Assembly (NCBI GenBank): GCA_035652075.1
Contig: DASREL010000227.1
Span: 1 to 64,000, forward strand
Source: Gp6-AA45 sp035652075
Lineage (GTDB): Bacteria; Acidobacteriota; Vicinamibacteria; Vicinamibacterales; CAVVIG01
DNA length: 64,000 nt
Direction: 5' to 3'
Shown: positions 45,366-53,376 of the stretch, piece after piece
Layout: every line of letters starts with the position of its first letter
How positions within the stretch are numbered: the first letter of the stretch is position 1
Notes under the pieces: model-generated
The model's input: the letters and a program-made list of their open reading frames with translations, nothing else
Told to the model about the DNA's origin: nothing
Database searches by the model: none
Program-made: the position numbers and the translations under genes

Positions 45366-46331
45366 ATGCGCAGGCAACTCGTTCACTCACTCACACTTGC
45401 TGTCGTCCTGCTCGCGGCCGCGCGGATCGCGGCGGCACAAACGTGCGTCACCATCGACCAGGACCACGACATGCTGGCGCCGCGCGACCGCACGGCGGCG
45501 CTGATCGTGTTGAAAACACAATTTCAGCTTGCCGGCGAGCACGTCGTCGATACCGGCTGCACCGAGACGTACGTCGTCACGCACGTGAAGTTGGGACGGA
45601 CGATCACCGTCACGATGACAGGCTCGAAAGGGACGCGCGAAGGCAAAGCGATCGACGTCGACGATCTCGAACCGATCTACAACCAGATGATTCGATCATT
45701 TCTCACGGGGAAGCCTGTGGGCACCTTCGGCGTGATCGATCGCGGCAACGTCAGCGCCGCGCAAAACATCCCCGAACGTCGCGTGCAGTCCGACGCGTTC
45801 TGGTACGCGCGCCTCGGATCTGGCGCCGTGTTCGCCGACTCCGTTCTCGGCACACCTTCGATCGGGTTCGGCTACCGTGCGGAGTTCGACACCTTCGGCG
45901 TCGATTTCTCCTTTCTCAACGGGCTCACCCGCACCTCCACGTCCTACTACACGTCCGACGCATCGGTGACTGGCGGGTCATACCTGAAATTGGAAGGACT
46001 GTACTTCGCCAACCCGCGGTCGAATCGCACGCCGTACTACGGCGGCGGCTTGAGTTGGGGCGCCATGGATGTGTTTCAGAACAGCCGCAGCTGGAACGGC
46101 AACGGCATGCAGGCGGAGTTGACCGCCGGGTACGAGATCGGCCGCGCGGCCAGCGTTCGGTTGTTCATGCAAACCGATGCGATCCTGCCGTTCTACAACG
46201 CGACGTCGACGGCGTACTCCTATCAGCGCCAGTCGAACGGCACCTACACGTCACTCGTCAGCGTCGACCATCGCTACACGCCCACGCTCCTCTTGTCGAT
46301 TGGCGTCGGATGGCAGCGGGGAAGAAATTAA
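45366..46331 (+). CDS. Secreted protein, probable outer-membrane beta-barrel
   Basis: A 321-residue protein with a signal peptide (LAVVLLAAARIAAAQ). The first 120 residues contain two Cys (TCVTID, DTGCTE) and a strand-rich domain. Residues about 140-321 alternate in the manner of outer-membrane strands (GFGYRAEFDTFGVDFSFLNG, YYGGGLSWGAMDV, LTAGYEIGRAASVRLFMQTD). GAGG precedes the ATG, and a small GCGGC/GCCGC hairpin lies upstream. I do not recognise a family. Its 3' end is followed within 3 nt by a heptamer array. Confidence 0.65.
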   Translation: MRRQLVHSLTLAVVLLAAARIAAAQTCVTIDQDHDMLAPRDRTAALIVLKTQFQLAGEHVVDTGCTETYVVTHVKLGRTITVTMTGSKGTREGKAIDVDDLEPIYNQMIRSFLTGKPVGTFGVIDRGNVSAAQNIPERRVQSDAFWYARLGSGAVFADSVLGTPSIGFGYRAEFDTFGVDFSFLNGLTRTSTSYYTSDASVTGGSYLKLEGLYFANPRSNRTPYYGGGLSWGAMDVFQNSRSWNGNGMQAELTAGYEIGRAASVRLFMQTDAILPFYNATSTAYSYQRQSNGTYTSLVSVDHRYTPTLLLSIGVGWQRGRN

Positions 46332-46333
46332 AG

Positions 46334-46368
46334 AACTCTCAAATCTCAACTCTCAACTCTCAACTCTC
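46334..46368. repeat. Heptamer array (aactctc family), left flank of the four-helix-bundle gene
   Basis: Five 7-nt units (aactctc, aaatctc, aactctc, aactctc, aactctc) at exact period. On the minus strand they read gagagtt and contain the stop codon of the four-helix-bundle gene. Related units in inverse orientation lie on the other side of that gene (46768-46816). Confidence 0.85.
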
Positions 46369-46734
46369 ATCAGGATCATGCTGAAGGCGTCGGACGCTTA
46401 CAGTGAGCATGGCGACGAATTCGTCCGCCTCCTGGAGCAGCCAATCGCGAAGTTGCTTGTCACCAAGCGACTTCGCTTCGGCGATACGGAGCCAGTACTT
46501 CGACTCGTGGCTTTCCTTGAGAGAGATGGCAGTTTTTGCCGCGAGTTCGCGGCGGCTGTGGGCAGATCTTGATTCCGCGAGGTTCGCGCCGATTGAGCTA
46601 CCGGAAGCGAAGAGCTGCTGTGCGACCTGCCGACGCGGGCCCGGAAGTCTCGCCAAATCATCGCAATAGTCAAAGAGCTTGCACGCGAACCGAAACGCGC
46701 GCTCACGAAAATCCTGCGGATGTTCTGTTGCCAT
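46360..46734 (-). CDS. Four-helix-bundle protein of the S23/IVS (Avd-like) family
   Basis: A 124-residue helical protein with the family signature GSSIGANLAESRSAHSRREL followed by KTAISLKESHESKYWLRIAE. Homologues are encoded in 23S rRNA intervening sequences and, as Avd, in diversity-generating retroelements; others stand alone, with no agreed function. Conserved basic residues suggest nucleic-acid binding. The gene is bracketed by heptamer arrays in inverted orientation, and its last codons and stop lie inside the left array. No reverse transcriptase or variable repeat is nearby. Positioned between a pyr-operon gene and a convergent beta-barrel gene, it looks like an inserted unit. Confidence 0.88.
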   Translation of the reverse strand: MATEHPQDFRERAFRFACKLFDYCDDLARLPGPRRQVAQQLFASGSSIGANLAESRSAHSRRELAAKTAISLKESHESKYWLRIAEAKSLGDKQLRDWLLQEADEFVAMLTVSVRRLQHDPDES

Positions 46735-46767
46735 GACGCTGGCCGGCTACAAGAACCTGGCCAGCGT

Positions 46768-46816
46768 GAGACTTGAGACTTGAGACTTGAGACTTGAGAG
46801 TTGAGACTTGAAAGTT
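46768..46816. repeat. Heptamer array (gagactt family), right flank of the four-helix-bundle gene
   Basis: Seven 7-nt units (four of gagactt, then gagagtt, gagactt, gaaagtt) run at exact period to 2 nt before the stop codon of the next gene. Unit gagagtt is the reverse complement of aactctc in the left array, so the two arrays are in inverted orientation around the gene. Confidence 0.85.
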
Positions 46817-46818
46817 GT

Positions 46819-47439
46819 TCAGAACCGCGTAATCGGTACATTCGTCTTGCAGAGCGGACAATCGGCGGTTCTGAAGTTCTCCGGCGCCTTGTATTCCGCC
46901 AGCGCGACGTTCGGAACGTCCAGGTCGACGACCGCCTCGCAGCGATCGTAGATCTGGACCGTCGCGACGACCGTCCCGCCGGCTTCCGCCACGAGCGCCG
47001 CGCACTTCGCAAACGTCTCACCCGTGTTTCGCACATCGTCCGCCAGCAACACGCGCTTCCCTTTCAGCTCGTTGCGATAAAAGTTGCGAAGCGTGAAACC
47101 GCCGTTGGCGTCGTAGTTGAACGGCGCGAAGCTGCACGGCGGATGCGTCAGCGCGCGGCGGCTGTCGAGCAAACCGGCAATCGTATGCGCCAGCAGCGCG
47201 CCGCCCGTGACCGGGCCAGCGACGACTTCGGTCCGCTGCACGAGTTCGCCAGGCATCACGTCGATCAGGTCCTGGGCGAAGCGCCAGATCGTCGAGGGAT
47301 GACGGAACAACTGATGCGCGTTCAGGTAGACGCGGCCGTGATAGCCGTTGCCGTAATCGAAATGCCCGTTCAGCATCAGCACTTCCGAATGCTGAAGATC
47401 CTGCAGCGCTTTTGTTTTCAGCTCCGCCCGCTTATCCAT
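46819..47439 (-). CDS. Second orotate phosphoribosyltransferase-like protein
   Basis: A 206-residue type I phosphoribosyltransferase encoded with pyrR, pyrB and pyrC. The PRPP loop is RVLLADDVRNTGETFAK; the N-terminal HFDYGNGYHGRVYLN and GPVTGGALLAHTIA fit the OPRT fold. It ends with a Cys knuckle (CPLCKTNVPITRF) like the CPLC tail of the pyrE gene at 35432-36010. The Lys-rich flexible loop expected of OPRTase is short, so substrate specificity is not certain. The ATG at 47439 lies 22 nt inside the end of pyrC. The stop is followed by a heptamer array. Confidence 0.82.
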   Translation of the reverse strand: MDKRAELKTKALQDLQHSEVLMLNGHFDYGNGYHGRVYLNAHQLFRHPSTIWRFAQDLIDVMPGELVQRTEVVAGPVTGGALLAHTIAGLLDSRRALTHPPCSFAPFNYDANGGFTLRNFYRNELKGKRVLLADDVRNTGETFAKCAALVAEAGGTVVATVQIYDRCEAVVDLDVPNVALAEYKAPENFRTADCPLCKTNVPITRF

Positions 47440-48728
47440 GTGCCTCGCTCGTAGACGATGCGTCCACCGACGATGGTGGCGGCGACGGCGCCGCGCAGTT
47501 GCCATCCGTCAAAGGGGGTGTTTTTCGATTTCGATGTCATCGACGCCGCGTCGATCGTTACCGACATGTCCGGCGCGAGCACGGAAATATCCGCGGGTGC
47601 CCCATCGCTCAACGCGCCGCCAGCCACCCGGAGAATCCGCGCTGGGTTCACCGACAGCAGTTCGATCAGCCGCGAGACGGAGATGACGCCCGCGTGGACC
47701 AGCCGATCGAAGCAGAGCGACACGGCCGTCTCGAGGCCGGTGATGCCGAACGGCGCGCGGTCGAACTCGACCTGCTTCTCGTCGTAGTGATGCGGCGCGT
47801 GGTCGGTGGCGATGACGTCGATGCTGCCGTCCTTCAAGCCGGCGATCATCGCATCGCGATCCGCCGCTGCGCGCAGCGGCGGGTTCATCTTGACGTTCGT
47901 GTCGTACGGAATCGGCGCACCCAGCATCGCGTCGGTGAGGACGAAATGATGCGGCGTCACCTCGCACGTCACCTTCGCGCCGCGCGACTTGCCGTAGCGC
48001 ACCGCGTCGAGCGTTTGCCGCGCGCTCATATGCGCAATGTGCACACGGCCGCCGGTCAGTTCGGCGAGCGAGATGTCGCGCAGCGCCATGATCGATTCGG
48101 CTTCGCCCGGAATGCCGCGCAGCCCGAGCGCCGACGCGTGCATCCCTTCGTGCGCGACGCCGTCCGCTTTCAGCGTCTGCTCTTCGCAGTGCTCGATCAC
48201 CGGTATGTCGAACATGCACGTGTATTCGAGCGCGCGCCGCATCAGCAGCGCCGTCGACACCGGATGCCCGTCGTCGGTGATCGCCACGCAGCCGGCCGCC
48301 TTCAACTCGGCGATGTCCGCGAGCGTCTCGCCTTTTTGGCCGCGCGATACCGCGCCGATGGGATAGACGCGCGCGAGGTTCGCCTCCGCCGCTTTCTTCA
48401 GAATGTATTCGGTGACGCCGGCGTTGTCGTTGACCGGACTGGTGTTCGGCATGCACGCCACCGCCGTGAACCCGCCGACAACAGCCGCGGCCGTGCCGGT
48501 CGCCACGGTCTCTTTGTGTTCCTGTCCCGGCTCGCGCAGGTGCACGTGCATGTCGATCAGTCCGGGCGCGACGATGAACCCGCTCGGCACGTAGGCGACC
48601 GCCGCATCGTCTGACGGCAGATCGCGACCGACGCGGGCGATGCGATCGCCGTCGATGAGCACGTCGAACTCGCCGTCACGCCCGTTCGCCGGATCGACGA
48701 CCCGTCCGCCTTTCAAGAGACGCTTCAC
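47418..48728 (-). CDS. pyrC: Dihydroorotase (class I)
   Basis: Cyclises carbamoyl-aspartate to dihydroorotate. 436 residues from a GTG start immediately after the pyrB stop. Zinc-site motifs are GLIDMHVHLREPGQEHKET, EHCEEQ, HIAHMSARQT and the catalytic VIATDHAPH; the segment AITDDGHPV is that of class I enzymes that pair with PyrB. Its context, directly downstream of pyrB, supports a PyrB-PyrC complex as in Aquifex. It overlaps the downstream phosphoribosyltransferase by 22 nt. Confidence 0.95.
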   Translation of the reverse strand: MKRLLKGGRVVDPANGRDGEFDVLIDGDRIARVGRDLPSDDAAVAYVPSGFIVAPGLIDMHVHLREPGQEHKETVATGTAAAVVGGFTAVACMPNTSPVNDNAGVTEYILKKAAEANLARVYPIGAVSRGQKGETLADIAELKAAGCVAITDDGHPVSTALLMRRALEYTCMFDIPVIEHCEEQTLKADGVAHEGMHASALGLRGIPGEAESIMALRDISLAELTGGRVHIAHMSARQTLDAVRYGKSRGAKVTCEVTPHHFVLTDAMLGAPIPYDTNVKMNPPLRAAADRDAMIAGLKDGSIDVIATDHAPHHYDEKQVEFDRAPFGITGLETAVSLCFDRLVHAGVISVSRLIELLSVNPARILRVAGGALSDGAPADISVLAPDMSVTIDAASMTSKSKNTPFDGWQLRGAVAATIVGGRIVYERGTWISGRS

Positions 48729-49649
48729 TCAATCACCTTCCTGCTCGCCGGCCAACAGATAGAGGACCGCCATGCGGACCGCGACGCCGTTCGTGACCTG
48801 CTCGAGAATGACCGAGTACGGACCATCGGCGACCTCGGAGGCGATCTCGACGCCGCGGTTCATCGGCCCGGGGTGCATGATGATCACGTCCGGCTTCGCG
48901 CGCTTGACCCGCTCGACCGTCATGCCGAACGTGTTGAAATACTCGCGCACCGACGGGAAAAACGCGCCGTTCATCCGTTCGTGCTGGATGCGCAGCATCA
49001 TGATGACGTCCGCCTCGGCCACAGCCTCGTCGATCGACGTCGACACGCGGACGCCCTGCTGTTCGATGCCGACCGGAATCAGCGTCGGCGGGCCGCTGAC
49101 CCAGACGTCGGCGCCCAGTTCGCGCAGCAGCAGCACGTTCGACCGCAGCACGCGGCTGTGCAGCAGGTCGCCGCAAATGACCACCTTCAACCCTTCGATC
49201 CGCTTTTTGTGCTCGCGGATCGTGTAGGCGTCGAGCAGTGCCTGCGTCGGATGCTCGTGCATGCCGTCGCCGGCGTTGATGATGCGCGATTTGCAGATTC
49301 GGGAGAGCAGGTGCGGCGCGCCGGACGAGGCGTGACGCATGACGATCATATCCGGCGCCATCGCCTCGATGTTCCGCGCCGTATCGACGAGCGTTTCGCC
49401 TTTCAACACGCTCGACTGCGCCACCGCGATGTTCAGCGTGTCGGCGCTCAGACGCTTTTCCGCGATCTCGAACGACGTCCGCGTCCGGGTGCTCGGTTCG
49501 TAGAACAGGTTGACGACGGTCTTGCCGCGCAGCGTCGGGACCTTCTTGATCGGACGTTGCGCGATCTCGCGCATCGCTTCGGCCGTGTCGAGGATGAGAT
49601 AGATCTCGTCGCGCGTGAGATCGCCGATGCCGAGGAGATCCTTTTTCAT
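48729..49649 (-). CDS. pyrB: Aspartate carbamoyltransferase catalytic subunit
   Basis: Transfers the carbamoyl group to aspartate, the first committed step of UMP synthesis. 306 residues. Carbamoyl-phosphate site FYEPSTRTRTSFEIAEKRL, GDGMHEHPTQALLDAYTI, and IIMHPGPMNRGVEIASEVAD are present. The ATG overlaps the pyrR stop (ATGA). No pyrI regulatory-subunit gene is in the window, so control is probably through PyrR rather than allosteric PyrI. Confidence 0.97.
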   Translation of the reverse strand: MKKDLLGIGDLTRDEIYLILDTAEAMREIAQRPIKKVPTLRGKTVVNLFYEPSTRTRTSFEIAEKRLSADTLNIAVAQSSVLKGETLVDTARNIEAMAPDMIVMRHASSGAPHLLSRICKSRIINAGDGMHEHPTQALLDAYTIREHKKRIEGLKVVICGDLLHSRVLRSNVLLLRELGADVWVSGPPTLIPVGIEQQGVRVSTSIDEAVAEADVIMMLRIQHERMNGAFFPSVREYFNTFGMTVERVKRAKPDVIIMHPGPMNRGVEIASEVADGPYSVILEQVTNGVAVRMAVLYLLAGEQEGD

Positions 49650-50179
49650 GATTCCGTGATCTCCACTTCGTCGCGGCCGTCGACTTCCTGCAGATGCACC
49701 TGGATGCTTTGCGTGACCGACGTCGGGATGTTCTTGCCGACGTAGTCCGCCTTGATCGGCAGCTCGCGGTGACCGCGATCGACGAGGCACACGAGCTGAA
49801 TCGCCTTCGGCCGGCCGAAATCGATCAACGCGTCGAGCGCCGCGCGAATCGTCCGTCCCGTATAGAGCACATCATCGACGAGCAGGATCCGCTTGTCGTC
49901 GATCGAAAATCCGATCTCGGTCTTGCGGACCAGCGGCTGCGGTCCGACCGCGTGCCGCATCAGGTCGTCGCGATACAACGTGATGTCGAGCGCGCCGGTC
50001 GGCACGTCGTGTCCGTTGATGTCGTGGATGGCTTTCGCGATCCGCTTCGCGATCGGAACGCCGCGCGTACGAATCCCAACAAGAGCCAATTCGTCCAGCG
50101 ATCGGTTGCGTTCGAGGATTTCGTGCGCGATGCGCGTGAGGGAACGGTCGATTCGATCGGCGTCGAGAACAACAGGCAT
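49646..50179 (-). CDS. pyrR: PyrR bifunctional regulator / uracil phosphoribosyltransferase
   Basis: UMP-responsive RNA-binding regulator of pyr genes with weak uracil phosphoribosyltransferase activity. 177 residues from the ATG at 50179, which has AAGAGG 5 nt upstream; a GTG two codons earlier (50185) is possible. PRPP motif RILLVDDVLYTGRTIRAA; ELALVGIRTRGVPIAKRI and DITLYRDDL are typical. Immediately upstream lies a hairpin of the PyrR-binding type that includes the ribosome binding site, so autoregulation of the pyrR-pyrB-pyrC message is likely. Confidence 0.96.
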   Translation of the reverse strand: MPVVLDADRIDRSLTRIAHEILERNRSLDELALVGIRTRGVPIAKRIAKAIHDINGHDVPTGALDITLYRDDLMRHAVGPQPLVRKTEIGFSIDDKRILLVDDVLYTGRTIRAALDALIDFGRPKAIQLVCLVDRGHRELPIKADYVGKNIPTSVTQSIQVHLQEVDGRDEVEITES

Positions 50180-50184
50180 GGCCA

Positions 50185-50213
50185 CCTCTTCGCACTCTCG
50201 CAGGAGCGCGTTA
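50185..50213 (-). promoter_or_regulatory. Candidate PyrR-binding RNA hairpin over the pyrR ribosome binding site
   Basis: On the minus strand the leader reads CGCGCTC, CTGCGA, GAGTGCG: a 7-bp stem (one G-U) closing a hexaloop that fits the PyrR loop consensus CNGNGA, within UCCNGNGAG. It is followed at once by AAGAGG, the Shine-Dalgarno of pyrR. PyrR bound here would be expected to block ribosome entry, as proposed for mycobacterial PyrR, rather than switch a terminator; no terminator-antiterminator pair is seen. Confidence 0.7.
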
Positions 50214-50224
50214 AAGAGCGGCGC

Positions 50225-50782
50225 TCATTGTAGCACGCGGAAGTCGGCGGTCGTCCGCGCGAGCTCCCTGCCGCCCCAGAGCACGCGAATCATGTGGACG
50301 AATTGGCCGAGATCCGCCGCGTCGAACACCGCTTCGTAGTCGCCGCCGCAAATCGAGTCGCCGCACGCGATGGACGTCATGTTCGTCGACAGCGGCTCGA
50401 TGCCCGGCACCTGCACCTGCGCGTCCGGCGTCGCGACCGTCAGCAGGCCGAAGTACACGCGCGCGACGATCGACACGCGGCCGGTGAATGGCGCGATCGC
50501 GGTTTCGGCGTCGCTATAGGCGCCGCCACGCGCCCACATGTCATGCAGCTGTTCGTGCCCTTCCGCCATCTTCTCGAGCCGGCGATACGGCGTGAGCACG
50601 TCGATCGACTCGACGACCGGACCGGCATGCGCAGGCGGAACGGCAAACTTCGTCACGTACTGCGAATGGAACCGTGCCCGCTCGGCGTCGGTGTGAGGCC
50701 ACCGCGCGAAATTGACGGCCCGCTCGACATCGGCGCGCGTCAGCGCCGCAATCAATCCCGCCGCAACGAGCAGCAACTTCAT
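50225..50782 (-). CDS. Small secreted protein of unknown function
   Basis: A 185-residue protein with a signal peptide (LLLVAAGLIAALTRAD). The mature part is helical and strand-mixed, with a Cys pair in SIACGDSICGGDYE and a C-terminal strand region (FVHMIRVLWGGRELARTTAD). I do not recognise a family. The ATG overlaps the stop of the beta-propeller gene (ATGA), so the two are co-translated. Its own stop codon lies within the TACAAT that serves as the -10 of pyrR. Confidence 0.6.
   Translation of the reverse strand: MKLLLVAAGLIAALTRADVERAVNFARWPHTDAERARFHSQYVTKFAVPPAHAGPVVESIDVLTPYRRLEKMAEGHEQLHDMWARGGAYSDAETAIAPFTGRVSIVARVYFGLLTVATPDAQVQVPGIEPLSTNMTSIACGDSICGGDYEAVFDAADLGQFVHMIRVLWGGRELARTTADFRVLQ
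50227..50232 (-). promoter_or_regulatory. Putative -10 element (TACAAT) of the pyrR operon
   Basis: TACAAT on the minus strand, 47 nt upstream of the pyrR ATG, would start transcription near 50220, just before the PyrR-type hairpin. No good -35 is visible, and the hexamer overlaps the end of the upstream gene. Confidence 0.5.
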
Positions 50783-52536
50783 CTTGACGCCAGCTTCCAG
50801 AACTGCGCGTCGTAGTTCCACACGGTGACCGCGATCGTTCTCCCGTCCGGCGACCACGCGGGTTGTGTCTTGTTCGAGCGATCGGTCGTCACTTGCACCG
50901 GCGTGCCACCGGCAGTCGGCATGCGCCACACCTGAAAAAAGCCGTCCGCCGCCGGCGCGATGAACGCGACGTGCTGGCCGTCCGGCGAGACGCCGAGCCC
51001 CGGCGTGTCGTGCTCCGATTCGAAACGACGGACAACCGCCGGCGTGTGGCCCTCGATGTCGGTGACGACGATCGCCTGACGACCCGGACTCTCCTTCACG
51101 ATCGCAACGAGGCGCCTGCTATCCGGCAGCCATTCGGCGTGGGAAATGTCGCCGTCGATCGCGATCGCGATCTGTCCCGGCCCCTCGACGACGTCACCGC
51201 TGGTTTGATCGACAGCGGCGACATACAACGCCGGACGATGGGTCGTGCGGCTCGCGCCAGTGAACATCAGACGATGACCGTCCGGCGACCAGCGCGGCCA
51301 CCCGGTTTCGGCACCGCGTCCAAGAAAACTGATTCGCCTCGCCGCGCCCGGTCCCTCTGCGGGACGCAGCCAGATGTCGTCGGATTGATCTTTGTGCGAG
51401 TGGAACGCGATCCACTTGCCGTTCGGCGACCAGCAGAGTGACTGATCCTCGGACGCCGAGTCTTGAACGACACGCGCCGGCACAGCGGCGGGTTGATCCG
51501 GATTCGCCGCAATGATTCCAGCGTCCTGCGCGATGTCCGGATACTTTGCGTCGTCAGGCACGCGACGCCACGTGCCGTACGTGATACCGAGCCACCGCCC
51601 CGTTGGATCCCATGACGGCGTTTCGCTTTGAAAGGTCGTCAGGGCGCGCGTTGGTCCGCCGTCAGCGTCGACGACCGCAACCGACGTGCGATAACTCTGG
51701 ACCTTGAACGCGATCGATCCGTCCGCCGCGACGCTCGGCGCATACGAGTCGCGCGAAAACGCCGTCAACCGGCGCGCACGGCCGGCGCCGACTGGCGCCG
51801 CCCACAGGTCCACCGTGCCGGTCGCGTTTGCCAACGCGACGTACACGGTTTTGCCGTCGGGCGAAAACGCCAGCGGACCGTACGCGTCGGCGTCCGGATC
51901 GATCTGCAGCGGCGTGCCGCCGCACGGAATCGTCACGCGCGAACGCCCGTCGATCGCCGTGATGCAGCCCATCTCGCCGCGCGGTGTCCAGGCGGGAAAA
52001 CTGATTCGACGCAGCGACGCGGCGACTGGCGCGGAGCGGCCATCCATCGACAGCGCCACGACCGCCTGTCCGTCGCGACCGTTCACAATCGCGCCGATCA
52101 ACTGTCCCGTCGGCGACCACACCGGCTGGCGCACATCGTCGCGATCGGGCCACAGCCGCGTACGTGTGCGCGCGACGATGTCGTACACGCCGACGCCGGT
52201 CGCGCCGAACCCGTCGGTCACGATCCGCCGGTTGTCGCTGTTCCACGAGAGCGTCCTGATCTGCGCCTCGCCTGGCGGCAAGTCGATCGTGGGGCCGCCG
52301 CCGGCCGGACGAACGCGAAGGAAGCGTCCCTCCGAGTACGCGATCCATTTGCCATCCGGTGAAATCGCGCCGGCGGGATCTCTGTATCCGACAGGCCCGA
52401 GTTGATGCGCGTCGGCCATCCACGTCAACGTCAGGTGTTCTGGATTTTCGGGTCCTCGCTCGCGTGGCCGCCAGACGCGCGCAAACGCGACGGCGCCGAC
52501 GGCGAGCAACAGCGCGAGCAGCAGCAATCGACGCAT
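50779..52536 (-). CDS. TolB/PD40-type beta-propeller protein
   Basis: A 585-residue exported protein with an N-terminal membrane segment (LLLLALLLAVGAVAFARV) and two arrays of PD40/WD40-like blades. Blade motifs repeat along the protein: GAISPDGKWIAYSEG, LAFSPDGKTVYVAL, LCWSPNGKWIAFHS, PRWSPDGHRLMFTG, LGVSPDGQHVAFIA and PAWSPDGRTIAVTV. No peptidase or kinase domain is attached, though such propellers are often the sensor half of Acidobacteria kinases. It shares a palindromic promoter region with the divergent pyrK gene. Confidence 0.85.
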   Translation of the reverse strand: MRRLLLLALLLAVGAVAFARVWRPRERGPENPEHLTLTWMADAHQLGPVGYRDPAGAISPDGKWIAYSEGRFLRVRPAGGGPTIDLPPGEAQIRTLSWNSDNRRIVTDGFGATGVGVYDIVARTRTRLWPDRDDVRQPVWSPTGQLIGAIVNGRDGQAVVALSMDGRSAPVAASLRRISFPAWTPRGEMGCITAIDGRSRVTIPCGGTPLQIDPDADAYGPLAFSPDGKTVYVALANATGTVDLWAAPVGAGRARRLTAFSRDSYAPSVAADGSIAFKVQSYRTSVAVVDADGGPTRALTTFQSETPSWDPTGRWLGITYGTWRRVPDDAKYPDIAQDAGIIAANPDQPAAVPARVVQDSASEDQSLCWSPNGKWIAFHSHKDQSDDIWLRPAEGPGAARRISFLGRGAETGWPRWSPDGHRLMFTGASRTTHRPALYVAAVDQTSGDVVEGPGQIAIAIDGDISHAEWLPDSRRLVAIVKESPGRQAIVVTDIEGHTPAVVRRFESEHDTPGLGVSPDGQHVAFIAPAADGFFQVWRMPTAGGTPVQVTTDRSNKTQPAWSPDGRTIAVTVWNYDAQFWKLASR

Positions 52537-52547
52537 CGGTGGTCCAA

Positions 52548-52555
52548 AGTATACT
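52548..52555. promoter_or_regulatory. Palindromic divergent -10 element AGTATACT
   Basis: AGTATACT reads TATACT on both strands. On the plus strand it ends 7 nt before the pyrK ATG, with no Shine-Dalgarno between, as expected for leaderless transcription. On the minus strand it ends 11 nt before the beta-propeller ATG. Confidence 0.55.
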
Positions 52556-52562
52556 GACCGAA

Positions 52563-53375
52563 ATGCCGATCGACGTCGCTGCGGAGGTGATCGCGAACCG
52601 CGCGCTCTCCAGCGACTACAACGTCCTCGCGCTCGACGCGCCGGCGATCGCAGCCGCCGCAGAACCCGGACAGTTCGTGATGGTGAAGGCGAGCGCCGGC
52701 CGCGACCCGCTGCTGCGGCGGCCGTTTTCGGTGTTCGAAATCGTGCGCGACCCGAGCGGCAGGCCGACCGGGCTTACCATCCTGAGCAAACGCATCGGCA
52801 CGTCCACGCGTCTGTTGTTTGACGCGAAGGTCGGCGATCGAGTGGCGTGCCTGGGACCGCTCGGCCGCCCGTTCACGATCGTCGAACCGCCATCCGAAGC
52901 GTGGATGGTTGCGGGCGGCGTCGGTCTCGCGCCGTTCGCGACGCTCGCCGAAGCGCTGCGCGCGCGACAGGTCAAGACGACGCTCTTCTACGGCGCGCGG
53001 ACGGGCGTCGAATTGTTCTACCTCGAATTCTTCCGTCGCCTGGGCGTCGAGCTCGTGCTGACGACCGAAGACGGCTCCGTCGGCGAACGTGGACGCGTCG
53101 TCGCGCCGCTCGATCGAATGCTCGCCGCACGACACCGGTCGTCGCCGGTGATGATTTACGCGTGCGGTCCGGAGGGGATGCTTGCCGCGACCGCGCGAGC
53201 CGCTGCCAAACATCACGTCCCGTGTCAGGTGTCGGTCGAGCGCATCATGGGCTGCGGACTCGGCGGCTGCTACAGCTGCGTCGTCCCGATGCGCGCCGAT
53301 CACGGCGGATTCCATCACGTGCGATCGTGCATCGCCGGCCCGGTGCTGGCGGCCGATCAGATAATCTGGGACTGA
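52563..53375 (+). CDS. pyrK: Dihydroorotate dehydrogenase B, electron-transfer subunit
   Basis: FAD and [2Fe-2S] subunit that lets class 1B dihydroorotate dehydrogenase use NAD+. 270 residues. The FAD motif is LLRRPFSVFEI; the NAD-binding part has WMVAGGVGLAPFATLAEAL and IYACGPEGML. The iron-sulfur cysteines are in MGCGLGGCYSCVVPM with the fourth in HHVRSC. It starts without a Shine-Dalgarno, 7 nt after a -10-like hexamer. pyrD follows after 1 nt, and the two must form a heterotetramer. Confidence 0.95.
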   Translation: MPIDVAAEVIANRALSSDYNVLALDAPAIAAAAEPGQFVMVKASAGRDPLLRRPFSVFEIVRDPSGRPTGLTILSKRIGTSTRLLFDAKVGDRVACLGPLGRPFTIVEPPSEAWMVAGGVGLAPFATLAEALRARQVKTTLFYGARTGVELFYLEFFRRLGVELVLTTEDGSVGERGRVVAPLDRMLAARHRSSPVMIYACGPEGMLAATARAAAKHHVPCQVSVERIMGCGLGGCYSCVVPMRADHGGFHHVRSCIAGPVLAADQIIWD

Positions 53376-53376
53376 C

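Noticed and set aside
46177..46669. Small plus-strand open frames opposite the four-helix-bundle gene
   Set aside because: They have no ribosome binding site and no conserved pattern, while the minus-strand frame has a clear S23-family signature.
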